Origin: CAWCWN01 sp963799245
Lineage (GTDB): Bacteria; Chloroflexota; Ktedonobacteria; Ktedonobacterales; Ktedonobacteraceae
Assembly (NCBI GenBank): GCA_963799245.1
Contig: CAWCWN010000004.1
Span: 744,001-808,000, forward strand
Direction: 5' to 3'
DNA: 64,000 bases
Part shown: piece after piece, positions 7,989 through 16,441 of the stretch
Numbering within the stretch: the stretch's first letter is position 1
Layout of the letters: the number at the start of each line of letters is the position of its first letter
Program-made: the position numbers and the translations under genes
The notes under the pieces: generated by a model
Told to the model about the DNA's origin: nothing
What the model saw: the letters and a program-made list of their open reading frames with translations, nothing else
The model's database searches: none

Positions 7989-9746
7989 ATGGTGAATGAA
8001 GTAACAATCCGCATAGGCGGCGAGTCGGGCGAAGGAACCATCTCGGGTGGCGACATCATGGCCCTGGCGGCCGCTCGCTGGGGGTATCACGTCTATACCT
8101 TCCGCACCTTTCCAGCCGAGATTCTCGGAGGTCCTTGTATGTTTCAGGTACGTGTTGGCGATCGGCAGATCAAGTCAATGGGCGATTACGCCGATGTACT
8201 TGTCTGCTTAAATAAAGAGGCATACGATCGCAATGTCGCTGATCTCCGCCACGGCGGCGTCTTAGTTTATGATCCCGCCGACTTTACACCTGAGGCTGGC
8301 GATTTTATCGCCTATGGTATTCCATTCAATGAAATCGCCCGCAAAGAAGTGCAGCTCTTCCAGGCCAAGAATATGGTCATGCTCGGGGCGATCGCGACCT
8401 TGTTTGGTCTGCCTTTAGAGGCTATTGTCCAGGTAGTGCAGTCCAGGCTCTCCAAGACGCGTAAATCCAACCCTATTTTAATGGAAAAGAATATGCTGGC
8501 CCTGGAGATAGCCAGGAAATATGTAACTGAGAAATTATCCAAACGTGATCCCTTCCAATTAGGTCACGTTGAAAAGGCTGAGCGTGTTGTGCTCAATGGC
8601 AACCAGGCCGTCGTCGTAGGGGCCCTGGCGGCACAGTGCCGTTTCTTCGCAGGCTATCCCATTACCCCTGCCAGTGACATAATGGAGGCCCTGGCCAAGG
8701 AGCTGCCCCAGGTAGGTGGGACCTTTTTGCAGGCAGAAGATGAGATCGCCGCGCTTGCCGCCGTGCTGGGAGCATCGTTCGGTGGCGCGCGCGCCATGAC
8801 TGCAACCTCGGGGCCCGGTTTTTCTCTGATGACGGAGTTGATCGGCTATGCATCGATGGCTGAAATTCCGGCCGTCATCGTGGACGCGCAGCGCGCCGGG
8901 CCCAGCACGGGTATGCCGACGAAAATGGAGCAGTCCGACCTGAGCTTCGCGTTGAACGCCGGCCATGGCGATACGCCGCGTATGATCGTCGCGCCCGCCG
9001 ATGTAGCCGATTGCTATCGATTAATCATCCTGGCCTTTAATATGGCCGAGCGCTTCCAGATGCCGGTCCTGTTCCTGACTGACCAGTCTCTGACGGCTCG
9101 CGTTGAGAGTGTCGACCGCAGCGTCTTCAAAGTACTGGAGATCCAGGAACGGCTTCAGGATAGCGCGCATGGGGCCTCTGCCAACGGTCATAGCGCAACA
9201 AGCGAGGAGGCCGCGCATAGTTTTGCGCGTTACGCCTACACTGCCAGTGGCATCTCTCCCATGAATGCCCCCGGATCCGGCGCTGTCGCCTATGTCGCTA
9301 CCGGCCTGGAGCACAATGAGCTGGGTCATCCCGATTATGAACCCGAAGACCATACCGCCATGATGGAGAAGCGCTTCCGCAAGCTCGATACGGCCGCGGA
9401 GGAGCTGCTCAAACCGCAGCGCTATGGCGACGAGGATGCGACCATTGGCGTCATTGGCTGGGGTTCGACCGAGGGCACGATTCAGGAGGCGGTTGACCGC
9501 GCACGCGCTAATGGCTATAAAGTGGCCTCGCTGCACCCCAGAATTCTCTCACCCCTACCTGATCGAACGATCCGCGATTTCATTCGCTCGGTCAAGTCGG
9601 TCATTGTGCCGGAATGTAACTACACGGGCCAGCTGGCGAACTTGCTGGGCGCTAAATATGGTTTACAGGCCATTCGCGTAAACAAATTTGGAGGCATTCC
9701 CTTCACCGCGGGCGAGATCCTGCGGGCAATCGAGGAGGTTAGTTAA
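7989..9746 (+). CDS. korA: 2-oxoacid:ferredoxin oxidoreductase, fused gamma-alpha subunit
   Basis: 585 residues from ATG 7989, chosen because AAGGGGG lies 7 nt upstream and the family begins MVNEVTIRIGGESGEG; the frame is open back to 7860 but the extension lacks similarity. Residues 1-190 are the gamma (POR-G) domain with the GGESGEGT turn. The rest is the alpha subunit: FAGYPITPASDIME, then TATSGPGFSLM and a Rossmann-like C-terminal domain. With KorB it would oxidatively decarboxylate a 2-oxoacid, probably 2-oxoglutarate, to the acyl-CoA, passing electrons to ferredoxin. It lacks a ferredoxin domain, as in two-subunit aerobic KGORs. korB starts 2 nt after its stop. Confidence 0.93.
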   Translation: MVNEVTIRIGGESGEGTISGGDIMALAAARWGYHVYTFRTFPAEILGGPCMFQVRVGDRQIKSMGDYADVLVCLNKEAYDRNVADLRHGGVLVYDPADFTPEAGDFIAYGIPFNEIARKEVQLFQAKNMVMLGAIATLFGLPLEAIVQVVQSRLSKTRKSNPILMEKNMLALEIARKYVTEKLSKRDPFQLGHVEKAERVVLNGNQAVVVGALAAQCRFFAGYPITPASDIMEALAKELPQVGGTFLQAEDEIAALAAVLGASFGGARAMTATSGPGFSLMTELIGYASMAEIPAVIVDAQRAGPSTGMPTKMEQSDLSFALNAGHGDTPRMIVAPADVADCYRLIILAFNMAERFQMPVLFLTDQSLTARVESVDRSVFKVLEIQERLQDSAHGASANGHSATSEEAAHSFARYAYTASGISPMNAPGSGAVAYVATGLEHNELGHPDYEPEDHTAMMEKRFRKLDTAAEELLKPQRYGDEDATIGVIGWGSTEGTIQEAVDRARANGYKVASLHPRILSPLPDRTIRDFIRSVKSVIVPECNYTGQLANLLGAKYGLQAIRVNKFGGIPFTAGEILRAIEEVS

Positions 9747-9748
9747 TC

Positions 9749-10594
9749 ATGGTCCAGACACCTGTCAATCTGACACCCAAAGATTATAAAAGCGACGTGA
9801 AACCGACCTGGTGTCCTGGGTGTGGTGATTTCGGCGTACTGAATGCCACCTATCGCGGTCTGGCTGGTCTCAAATTGTCGCCCGATAAGACGGTCGTTGT
9901 CTCGGGCATCGGCTGTTCAAGCCGTTTTCCGCATTTCATGAAGACCTTTGGCTTTCACAGCGTCCACGGGCGCGCCTTACCGGTCGCCCAGGGATTGAAG
10001 ATGTCTCGCCCCGACCTGACGGTCGTGGCGGTCGGTGGCGATGGAGACTTCTTCAGCATCGGTGCCGGTCACCTGGTACACGCTGCCCTGCGCAACATCG
10101 ATATTACCGTGGTCGTCATGGACAACGAGACCTATGGTTTGACCAAGGGACAGACCTCGCCGACGTCCCCCCATGGCCATGTCACAAAATCGACTCCTTA
10201 TGGCCTGCTGGCTTCAAGTTTCAATCCCATCGCGACAGCGCTGACCCTGAACGTCAGCTTTGTGGCACGCGGCTACTCGGCCAAACCTAAAGAGCTGGCG
10301 GCCCTGATCGAACAGGGCATGGCGCATAAAGGTTTTGCCTTTATTCACGCCCTCAGCCCCTGCCCAACCTTCTACAATACCTTTGACGCGTGGGATGCAT
10401 CGGTCACCCCGATCCCCGCTGAGCATGACGAACACGATCACATCAAGGCCCTCTCGCTGGCGATGGATAGCGAGAAGCAGTTTATGGGTATTTTCTACCA
10501 GGAGGAGCGTCCAACCATGGACCAGGCAGCTCATCAACTGGTGCAAGAGGCCCAGGAGTTTGACATCGACAAATACATGTCACGCTACGCCTAG
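9749..10594 (+). CDS. korB: 2-oxoacid:ferredoxin oxidoreductase, beta (TPP-binding) subunit
   Basis: 281 residues. CPGCG at C22-C25, a third Cys in SGIGCSSR and a fourth in SPCPTF are the likely ligands of the single [4Fe-4S] cluster of this subunit. GGDGDFFSIG, followed by the NETYGLTKG segment, is the TPP/Mg2+-binding motif. It forms the catalytic core with KorA, to which it is translationally close (2 nt). The C-terminal 70 residues, with EHDEHDH, are typical of KorB of aerobes and Chloroflexota. A strong bidirectional terminator follows 9 nt after the stop codon. Confidence 0.94.
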   Translation: MVQTPVNLTPKDYKSDVKPTWCPGCGDFGVLNATYRGLAGLKLSPDKTVVVSGIGCSSRFPHFMKTFGFHSVHGRALPVAQGLKMSRPDLTVVAVGGDGDFFSIGAGHLVHAALRNIDITVVVMDNETYGLTKGQTSPTSPHGHVTKSTPYGLLASSFNPIATALTLNVSFVARGYSAKPKELAALIEQGMAHKGFAFIHALSPCPTFYNTFDAWDASVTPIPAEHDEHDHIKALSLAMDSEKQFMGIFYQEERPTMDQAAHQLVQEAQEFDIDKYMSRYA

Positions 10595-10602
10595 CCGCCA
10601 GC

Positions 10603-10644
10603 AAAAAAACAGCCGCGCCTTTGAAAGTGCGCGGCTGTTTTTTT
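10603..10644. terminator. Bidirectional intrinsic terminator
   Basis: CAGCCGCGC (10610-10618) pairs with GCGCGGCTG (10629-10637), flanked by seven A on the left and seven T on the right. It can end both the korAB transcript and the convergent small gene at 10665-10892. Confidence 0.95.
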
Positions 10645-10664
10645 AGTCAGTAGCACGGGGCTGC

Positions 10665-10892
10665 TCAGCGAGAATTTAAGCCTGAATCGGTCACGCTCTT
10701 GATCTGGGCGGCGTTGGTGACGGCGAGCGCAAACTTCTCGCCGCAGTCACGGCAAAAAAGGCCGCCATCATTGTGGAAACTTCCACCAATTGCGGTAAGC
10801 TGTCGTTCGGCAGGATTGCCGCACCACTCGCAGCGGCTGCCACGGGGAGCAAAGTCAACCGAGTAAGGTCGATGAAATTCGTTGTTTGACAT
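10665..10892 (-). CDS. Small zinc-ribbon protein
   Basis: 75 residues from ATG 10892, which has AGGAGG 7-8 nt upstream; the frame stays open upstream to 10958 but without a ribosome site. Two CxxC pairs, CEWCG and CRDCG, spaced about 24 residues apart, suggest one zinc ribbon. The remaining sequence is polar and no catalytic motif is seen. It stands alone and shares the terminator with korB. Function unknown; such proteins often bind nucleic acid or a partner protein. Confidence 0.75.
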   Translation of the reverse strand: MSNNEFHRPYSVDFAPRGSRCEWCGNPAERQLTAIGGSFHNDGGLFCRDCGEKFALAVTNAAQIKSVTDSGLNSR

Positions 10893-11181
10893 GAGGGTCC
10901 TCCTAGTTCGTGCTGGTAAAGTGAAACTTTTCATCACAAACAAGACTAGAAACAGCACAGCAGGGGAAACCCGTAGCGAGTGGTCGGCAACGTTGATGAG
11001 TCCACGCTGATACGGAAACTGTTACAGGAACATGCATCATTGCCCGGAAGCACCCTCGCCCCACACATCAACAATAGAGTGCCTGTATAGCGACGCTTTA
11101 CCATTATTGTCCTGCTTAGAGCAGGCCAGATATAATTATCGCCGATGCAAGATAGAATATACCATATCTTTAGCTAAAGCG

Positions 11182-11454
11182 CTAGGGTTCGGGAGGAGCA
11201 TCACCAGATTGGGCCTCTTCTTCAAGCGCGGGGAAGCGTGAGGAGAGACGATCACCAATGATCCACCCCACAACACCCAGGACGACGGTAAGCCCGAACC
11301 AGAGCAGCAGGGCAGTATTGAGCGCGACATTGAAAACACTTGCCATAATGCCCGCAAGCACTATGCCCAGCGTCAAACCTATTGTAATTCCAATGAGGCA
11401 TCCTGGATGTGCCAGGTTGCGCCCACGAAGTTTCTTCATCATCGCCGAATTCAA
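11182..11454 (-). CDS. Small two-helix membrane protein
   Basis: 90 residues: a short basic N-terminus (KKLRGRN), two hydrophobic helices at about 20-42 and 48-68, then an acidic, Pro-rich tail ending EAQSGDAPPEP. The pattern, Gly-rich helices with GWIIGDRL after the second, is typical of small envelope proteins of unknown function. The start could be the second Met pair (MMKK). The flanks hold nothing else recognisable. Confidence 0.6.
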   Translation of the reverse strand: MNSAMMKKLRGRNLAHPGCLIGITIGLTLGIVLAGIMASVFNVALNTALLLWFGLTVVLGVVGWIIGDRLSSRFPALEEEAQSGDAPPEP

Positions 11455-11722
11455 GCGTCCTATCTTTTACATCACTATCCCTACAGATGATACAGCTACT
11501 GGCATAGAGCGTCAAGGCAGCAAGCAAGAGTTTTTGTAGAGGGATCAATCTCCATTGAAACATTGAACTATTCTATCTTCTCACCTCAGTATAATAAAGA
11601 TGGTAACAGCCAGAGACTCAATAGAAGTCATGGCTGCTAAGGCTGATTTCTATTTCCCTGACCATGAGTATTAGAGAGACGCAGGTGATTGAACATCACG
11701 CTCTGGATGAAAGGATAAATGT

Positions 11723-11905
11723 ATGGCAAGCGCAGTCAAAGATGCTGTTGCAGAGAAAATCGGGGTTGAGGAATACCTGGAAGATACGACGCAACCAGGA
11801 AGAAACAACCTCCTGTGGATAACCCTGGCAACCGTACTGGCATTAGCCACCGTCAGCGGAGCTTTTCTCTGGGTCCGCCGCTCTTTAAACTCAAAAGTTG
11901 AGTAG
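11723..11905 (+). CDS. Small single-pass membrane protein
   Basis: 60 residues with AAAGGAT 6 nt before ATG 11723. The amphipathic N-terminus has acidic and Lys residues (MASAVKDAVAEK), followed by one transmembrane helix at about 30-50 and a basic end (WVRRSLNSKVE). No family recognised. It is probably a real small gene because ribosome site, helix and positive-inside charge agree. Confidence 0.55.
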   Translation: MASAVKDAVAEKIGVEEYLEDTTQPGRNNLLWITLATVLALATVSGAFLWVRRSLNSKVE

Positions 11906-11962
11906 CTGCTGTTTCTCTGTAAGCACACAGGCACGCAAAACATAGAACTGTGAGGAGGCCTG

Positions 11963-12118
11963 TTAAATGCAGGTCTCCTCTTCATGATAAGGCCCCACGT
12001 GCATAACTGAGGCGACAGGACCTCCTGGCGGCGTGTTACCGGCGATTCGACCTTCACCTTCGACCGCTCGCTCGACCGGTAGGCCAACCTCAATATCTGC
12101 AATCTCCTCACTGTAATC
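11963..12118 (-). pseudogene. Fragment of a GyrI-like / AraC effector-binding domain
   Basis: About 50 residues, IADIEVGLPVERAVEGEGRI through GGPVASVMHVGPYHE, match the central part of the GyrI-like small-molecule-binding fold found at the C-terminus of MerR and AraC regulators. Both the N-terminal part with any DNA-binding domain and the C-terminal half are missing, and the frame upstream (12238-12119) is unrelated. It is a relic. Confidence 0.7.
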
Positions 12119-12312
12119 TCGGAGCGACCTCATCCGAAAAATCGAAGTTAACGTTACCCATATCCAACTCCTTTGCAGTGTCATCGCGCCGAGTTTCTGG
12201 CTTCCTTCCTCCCACCACAGTTCAGGCAAGTCTGACACAGTTAGCGCCTCTTTGTAACTTAAAGCGTTACAGCATCGTTCAAATAGTGAGCTTCTTGACA
12301 GGTAGGTACAAT

Positions 12313-14046
12313 GTGAAAATTTTGAAACGGCTACAATATACCTGGCTCTACGAACGCTGGATGTTTGCCACCGTTGCCATAGCCACGCTGCTGCGCTGCG
12401 CGCTTATCTATTTTAACTGGCCATTTACAGATAGCGACGAGGGGAATATGGGGGTGCTGGCGCTCCACGTGGCGAATCAGGGAGCCCATCCCCTTTTCTT
12501 CTATGGCGGAAACTATCTGGGTCCGCTGGAGGGTTACGCTGCAGCCCCCCTCTTTCGCCTTTTCGGGAGCTCGCTTTTCACCTTACGCCTGCCACTGGTG
12601 CTATGCTTTGCTCTCTTTCTGCTAAGCATGTACTACCTGCTTTGCCTGCTCTATTGCAGTGCGAAGTTTGCCCTGGCAACTGTAATCCTGCTCGGCCTGG
12701 GTTCGCCCGACGTATTTTTTCTGCAGCTACGGGCGTCCGGCGAATACCCTGAAATAGAGATGTTCGCAGCGCTCATGTGCCTGCTCGCGACCTGGCTTGC
12801 GCTCTCCGCATGCAGGCCTGATGCTGAACCAGGGCGGCAGAGCTGGCGCCGTGACCTGATCTATGGCCTGCTCGGGCTCATCATCGGGCTCGCACTGTGG
12901 GTTGATCTCCTGATTCTGCCCTTCGTGGCTGGGGTGGGATTGTTGCTGTTGTTTTTCTGCCGGCGCGAACTGCTGAGGTGGAGCGGACTCAGCCTCCTGC
13001 TCGGGCTCATCCTTGGCGTCCTGCCGCTGATCTACTACAATCTCAATGCTGCGTGGCAGCAGAACTCTTTATTTGTGCTCATGGGTATCGATCACGGGGG
13101 CGCCGCTGAAATGCTGGTGCGACACCTGACGTGGCTGAATCAGCTCAGCGGAACGATGATTATCGCGCTGCCCATGGCGACAGGCGGCAGCCTGCACTGC
13201 CCCCTGAGCGCTATTCCACCCGTCGGCTCGCCGTCGAGCTCAACGCTCCCATGCGTCCTCTTCCAGGCTGGCTGGGGGTCCGGTTATCTCATCCTCTGGT
13301 TTAGCGCGCTGGGCCTGGCAGCTTTGGCCGTCTGGCGTTACCTGCGCCGCGCGCGTAGCGGCATTCCAGCAGGCAACGTGTTCATCGAGGAACGCCAGCA
13401 AGCCATACGCCAGGGCGCCCGGCTGATGTTGTTAGGCAGCGCGGGCCTGACGCTCCTGCTTTATGCCATTTCCCCGTCGTCAGCCATTTTTCCCGACACC
13501 AGTTTTCGCTATCTTACTTGCCTGTTGCTCGTCATTCCCGCCCTCTTCTGGCCAGTATGGCAGGGCCTGGAGGATGTAAGAGGCTTACACCTGTTCAGAA
13601 GCCCCCTTAACCTGCGCACCAGGGCGAACCTGCTCCTGAGAGGAGGGCTGCTTGTACTACTGGCAGCAACGTTTGTATGGGGAACGTTGTCGACCCTTAG
13701 AGAGCTTCCTACAACCATGGCGGTCCATCAACAACAGGAAACCCTTGTGCAAGACCTGCTGCGGGTCGGTGCAACACGCGTCTACTCCGACTACTGGACC
13801 TGCAACATCCTCACCTTCCTCAGCTCGGCGAAGATCATCTGCAGCGCGCTGGATGAACACCTACAGCCGGGCTATGACCGCTACCAGCCCTACCGCTCCA
13901 TCGTGCGGGCCGCTCTTCATCCCGCTTTTGTTTTCGCGCCGAACACGCCAGAGGCCGCGGCAATGCAGCAGCGGGTACGCCAGGCTCACCTCCTCTACCG
14001 GGAATACACGTTTGAAGGCTATCTGATCTACCTGCAGCTCACATGA
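12313..14046 (+). CDS. Polytopic GT-C glycosyltransferase (GT39/ArnT-like)
   Basis: 577 residues from GTG 12313 (AGGTAGG upstream); an upstream start at 12178 would overlap the GyrI relic and is less likely. About ten to twelve hydrophobic helices. The first external loop carries FTDSDEGNMGV, the acidic loop motif typical of GT-C enzymes such as PMT/ArnT and polyprenyl-phosphate-dependent transferases. The C-terminal 110 residues are extracytoplasmic. It probably transfers a sugar from a polyprenol carrier to a glycan or protein outside the membrane; the acceptor is unknown. Start choice is moderately certain. Confidence 0.75.
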   Translation: MKILKRLQYTWLYERWMFATVAIATLLRCALIYFNWPFTDSDEGNMGVLALHVANQGAHPLFFYGGNYLGPLEGYAAAPLFRLFGSSLFTLRLPLVLCFALFLLSMYYLLCLLYCSAKFALATVILLGLGSPDVFFLQLRASGEYPEIEMFAALMCLLATWLALSACRPDAEPGRQSWRRDLIYGLLGLIIGLALWVDLLILPFVAGVGLLLLFFCRRELLRWSGLSLLLGLILGVLPLIYYNLNAAWQQNSLFVLMGIDHGGAAEMLVRHLTWLNQLSGTMIIALPMATGGSLHCPLSAIPPVGSPSSSTLPCVLFQAGWGSGYLILWFSALGLAALAVWRYLRRARSGIPAGNVFIEERQQAIRQGARLMLLGSAGLTLLLYAISPSSAIFPDTSFRYLTCLLLVIPALFWPVWQGLEDVRGLHLFRSPLNLRTRANLLLRGGLLVLLAATFVWGTLSTLRELPTTMAVHQQQETLVQDLLRVGATRVYSDYWTCNILTFLSSAKIICSALDEHLQPGYDRYQPYRSIVRAALHPAFVFAPNTPEAAAMQQRVRQAHLLYREYTFEGYLIYLQLT

Positions 14047-14145
14047 GCTCGTGGAGGCACAGACGACAAGCCAAGCGGCTTGCCAGCGGAGAGGACCCGA
14101 TGCAGGCTTATTTCGCCATCATGGAGCAAAACCCTGGCTGACGAT

Positions 14146-15225
14146 CTACACTTCCACGTCGTCGGCTGAATCCTCTTCGGCGACGCCATCAACCTCGCCG
14201 GCCCTGAAGGCGAGCATATTGCCCCGGATCTGCTCTTCAATGGCGCCGGCAACATCGCTGTTCTGGCGCAGGAAATCTTTGGCGTTCTCGCGACCCTGGC
14301 CAAGGCGAATGTCCCCGACATTGAACCACGCCCCGCTTTTCTTGACAAGGCCCATCTCCAGGCCAAGATCGATAAGACCACCTTCGCGAGAAATACCCTC
14401 GCTGTACATGATGTCAAATTCAGCGACGCGGAAGGGGGGAGCAACCTTGTTTTTCACGACCTTGACGCGCGTGCGACTGCCCATCACGTCCTGGCCCTGC
14501 TTAATGGAGTCGATACGCCGGATATCCAGGCGCACCGAGGCATAGAACTTCAGAGCTTTACCGCCGGCGGTGGTCTCTGGATTGCCGAACATGACGCCGA
14601 TCTTTTCGCGCAGCTGGTTGGTGAAGATGACGGAGGTATTGGAGTTACTGATGGCGCCGGTCAGCTTACGCAGGGCCTGGCTCATCAAACGAGCCTGTAA
14701 ACCAACGTGTGAATCGCCCATCTCGCCTTCAATTTCAGCGCGCGGTGTCAATGCCGCCACCGAGTCAACCACCACGACATCAATAGCGTTACTGCGCACA
14801 AGCGAGTCAACGATTTCCAGGGCCTGCTCACCGGTGTCGGGCTGCGAGATGAGCAGGTTGTTCGTATCTACGCCACAGCGAGCGGCGTACGTTCGATCGA
14901 GCGCATGTTCGGCATCGATGAAGGCCGCAAAGCCGCCGGCGCGTTGAGCATTCGCAATAATATGCTGACAAATGGTTGTCTTACCAGAAGACTCCGGTCC
15001 ATAAATTTCTGTAATACGCCCGCGGGGCACGCCACCTACGCCTAAAGCCAGGTCCAGGGCAATGGAGCCGGTAGGGATGACCTCAACGTGAACATTCGTT
15101 GAATCCCCCAGTTTCATGATTGCGCCCTTGCCAAAACGACGTTCAATCTGTTGCAGTGCAAGGTCAATAGCCCTTTCACGCTCAGTGGTGGCAGCAGAGA
15201 CAGTCGTAGCACTTCGATCCGCCAT
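14146..15225 (-). CDS. recA: Recombinase RecA
   Basis: 359 residues from the ATG at 15225, chosen over one nine codons upstream because AAGGA precedes it by 7 nt. Walker A GPESSGKTT, Walker B VVVVDSVAAL and loop L2 (SNTSVIFTNQLREKIGVMFGNPETTAGGKALKF) are intact. The C-terminus is acidic (EEDSADDVEV), which is usual for RecA. It catalyses homologous strand exchange and, in most bacteria, LexA cleavage. It is read separately from recR upstream, with a 280-bp gap in which no terminator or clear SOS box could be identified. Confidence 0.98.
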   Translation of the reverse strand: MADRSATTVSAATTERERAIDLALQQIERRFGKGAIMKLGDSTNVHVEVIPTGSIALDLALGVGGVPRGRITEIYGPESSGKTTICQHIIANAQRAGGFAAFIDAEHALDRTYAARCGVDTNNLLISQPDTGEQALEIVDSLVRSNAIDVVVVDSVAALTPRAEIEGEMGDSHVGLQARLMSQALRKLTGAISNSNTSVIFTNQLREKIGVMFGNPETTAGGKALKFYASVRLDIRRIDSIKQGQDVMGSRTRVKVVKNKVAPPFRVAEFDIMYSEGISREGGLIDLGLEMGLVKKSGAWFNVGDIRLGQGRENAKDFLRQNSDVAGAIEEQIRGNMLAFRAGEVDGVAEEDSADDVEV

Positions 15226-15502
15226 AGATTTTTCCTTTTTTGTCATTGGCAATGCTTACTACAGGGTTTTGTTTAGAGGCCGGGTATTATCCTCCTCAGA
15301 CTTTATCGCCCTGCATTCCTCCTTTTTTCATGGCAAGAAATAACATACAGGCCAGTCGCTGTATTTCCTCAGGTCTCAAGATTAATACACGCAGTTATTC
15401 TTTTGCAGGGCCGAAAAAGCGGAAATAGGTCTCTTCGTGCCTCCTCCTCAAAACTAGAACAAGAGTACCATAACTCCCTCCCCCTGTCAAGTTGAGGTTG
15501 CG

Positions 15503-16117
15503 CTAGAAATCGCGCCGTCCTTCAAGGGCACGACTGAGCGTGCCCTCATCGGCATACTCAAGGTCACCACCGATGGGCAGACCGCGAGCCAAACCTGTGA
15601 CGCGCACGCCCACCGAGGTAAATTCGCCCCCGCACAACTGACTCTTAATATAACTCGCGGTATATTCGCCCTCGAAGTTAGGATTGGTAGCCAGAATAAC
15701 CTCGCGCACTTTATGCGTCCGCACGCGCTGCAGAAGCTCATCGATGCGCAGGTCCTTTACGCCGATGTGATCCATCGGGGAGAGCGCACCGTGCAGCACA
15801 TGATAGAGCCCCTTGTAGACACCGGTCTTCTCCAGGGCGATAACGTCGAGCGGCTCTTCGACGACACAGATGAGCTCTTGATCGCGGCTGGGATTGCTAC
15901 ACATCGGGCAAGGATCGCTTTCCGTGATGTTGAAGCAGCGCGAACAATAGATGATACTCTCCTTCACACGCATAATAGCTTCCGCCAGGCGGCGGGCCTG
16001 GTCGGCCTGGCTGCGCAGGATAAAAAAAGTCAGGCGCTGGGCGGTTTTTACGCCAACCCCGGGCAGCTTTGAGAACTCTTCAATCAAGGCCGCCACCGGT
16101 GGTGCAATGTCACTCAT
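15503..16117 (-). CDS. recR: Recombination protein RecR
   Basis: 204 residues. Helix-hairpin-helix near the N-terminus (LPGVGVKTAQRL), a four-Cys zinc finger CSRCFN...CPMCSN, then a Toprim domain beginning LICVVEEP and ending with a Walker-B-like GGDLEYADEGTLSRAL. RecR loads RecA through RecF/RecO. The start lies 3 nt after the stop of ybaB, so the two are co-translated. Confidence 0.97.
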   Translation of the reverse strand: MSDIAPPVAALIEEFSKLPGVGVKTAQRLTFFILRSQADQARRLAEAIMRVKESIIYCSRCFNITESDPCPMCSNPSRDQELICVVEEPLDVIALEKTGVYKGLYHVLHGALSPMDHIGVKDLRIDELLQRVRTHKVREVILATNPNFEGEYTASYIKSQLCGGEFTSVGVRVTGLARGLPIGGDLEYADEGTLSRALEGRRDF

Positions 16118-16120
16118 AGC

Positions 16121-16426
16121 TTAAAACATTCCAGGGATTTTCATGCCGCCCGTGACACTGCTGGCCAGTTTCTGTTGTGCATCCGACGCTTTACTAAAAG
16201 CATCGCGTGCGGCAGCCAGGACCATCACTTCCAGCTCGGCGATATCTTCGGCGTTAAATGCCTCGGGATCGATCTTGACAGCGGTAATTTCAAACTTGCC
16301 GCTCATCGTGATGGTCACAGCACCACCACCGGCAGTACCGGTGAACAGGCTCGCTTCAAGCTCTTCCTGCATTTTCACAAGCTTCTGCTGCATCTTCTGG
16401 ATTTCGCGCATATTCATATCAAACAA
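16121..16426 (-). CDS. YbaB/EbfC nucleoid-associated protein
   Basis: 101 residues. N-terminal coiled helix (MNMREIQKMQQKLVKMQEEL), a central ITMSGKFEITAVKIDPEA strand pair and a C-terminal helix, the tweezer-like DNA-binding dimer fold. It lies between dnaX (15 nt upstream) and recR (3 nt downstream), the widely conserved dnaX-ybaB-recR order. Confidence 0.96.
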   Translation of the reverse strand: MFDMNMREIQKMQQKLVKMQEELEASLFTGTAGGGAVTITMSGKFEITAVKIDPEAFNAEDIAELEVMVLAAARDAFSKASDAQQKLASSVTGGMKIPGMF

Positions 16427-16441
16427 AACTCCTTATTCATC

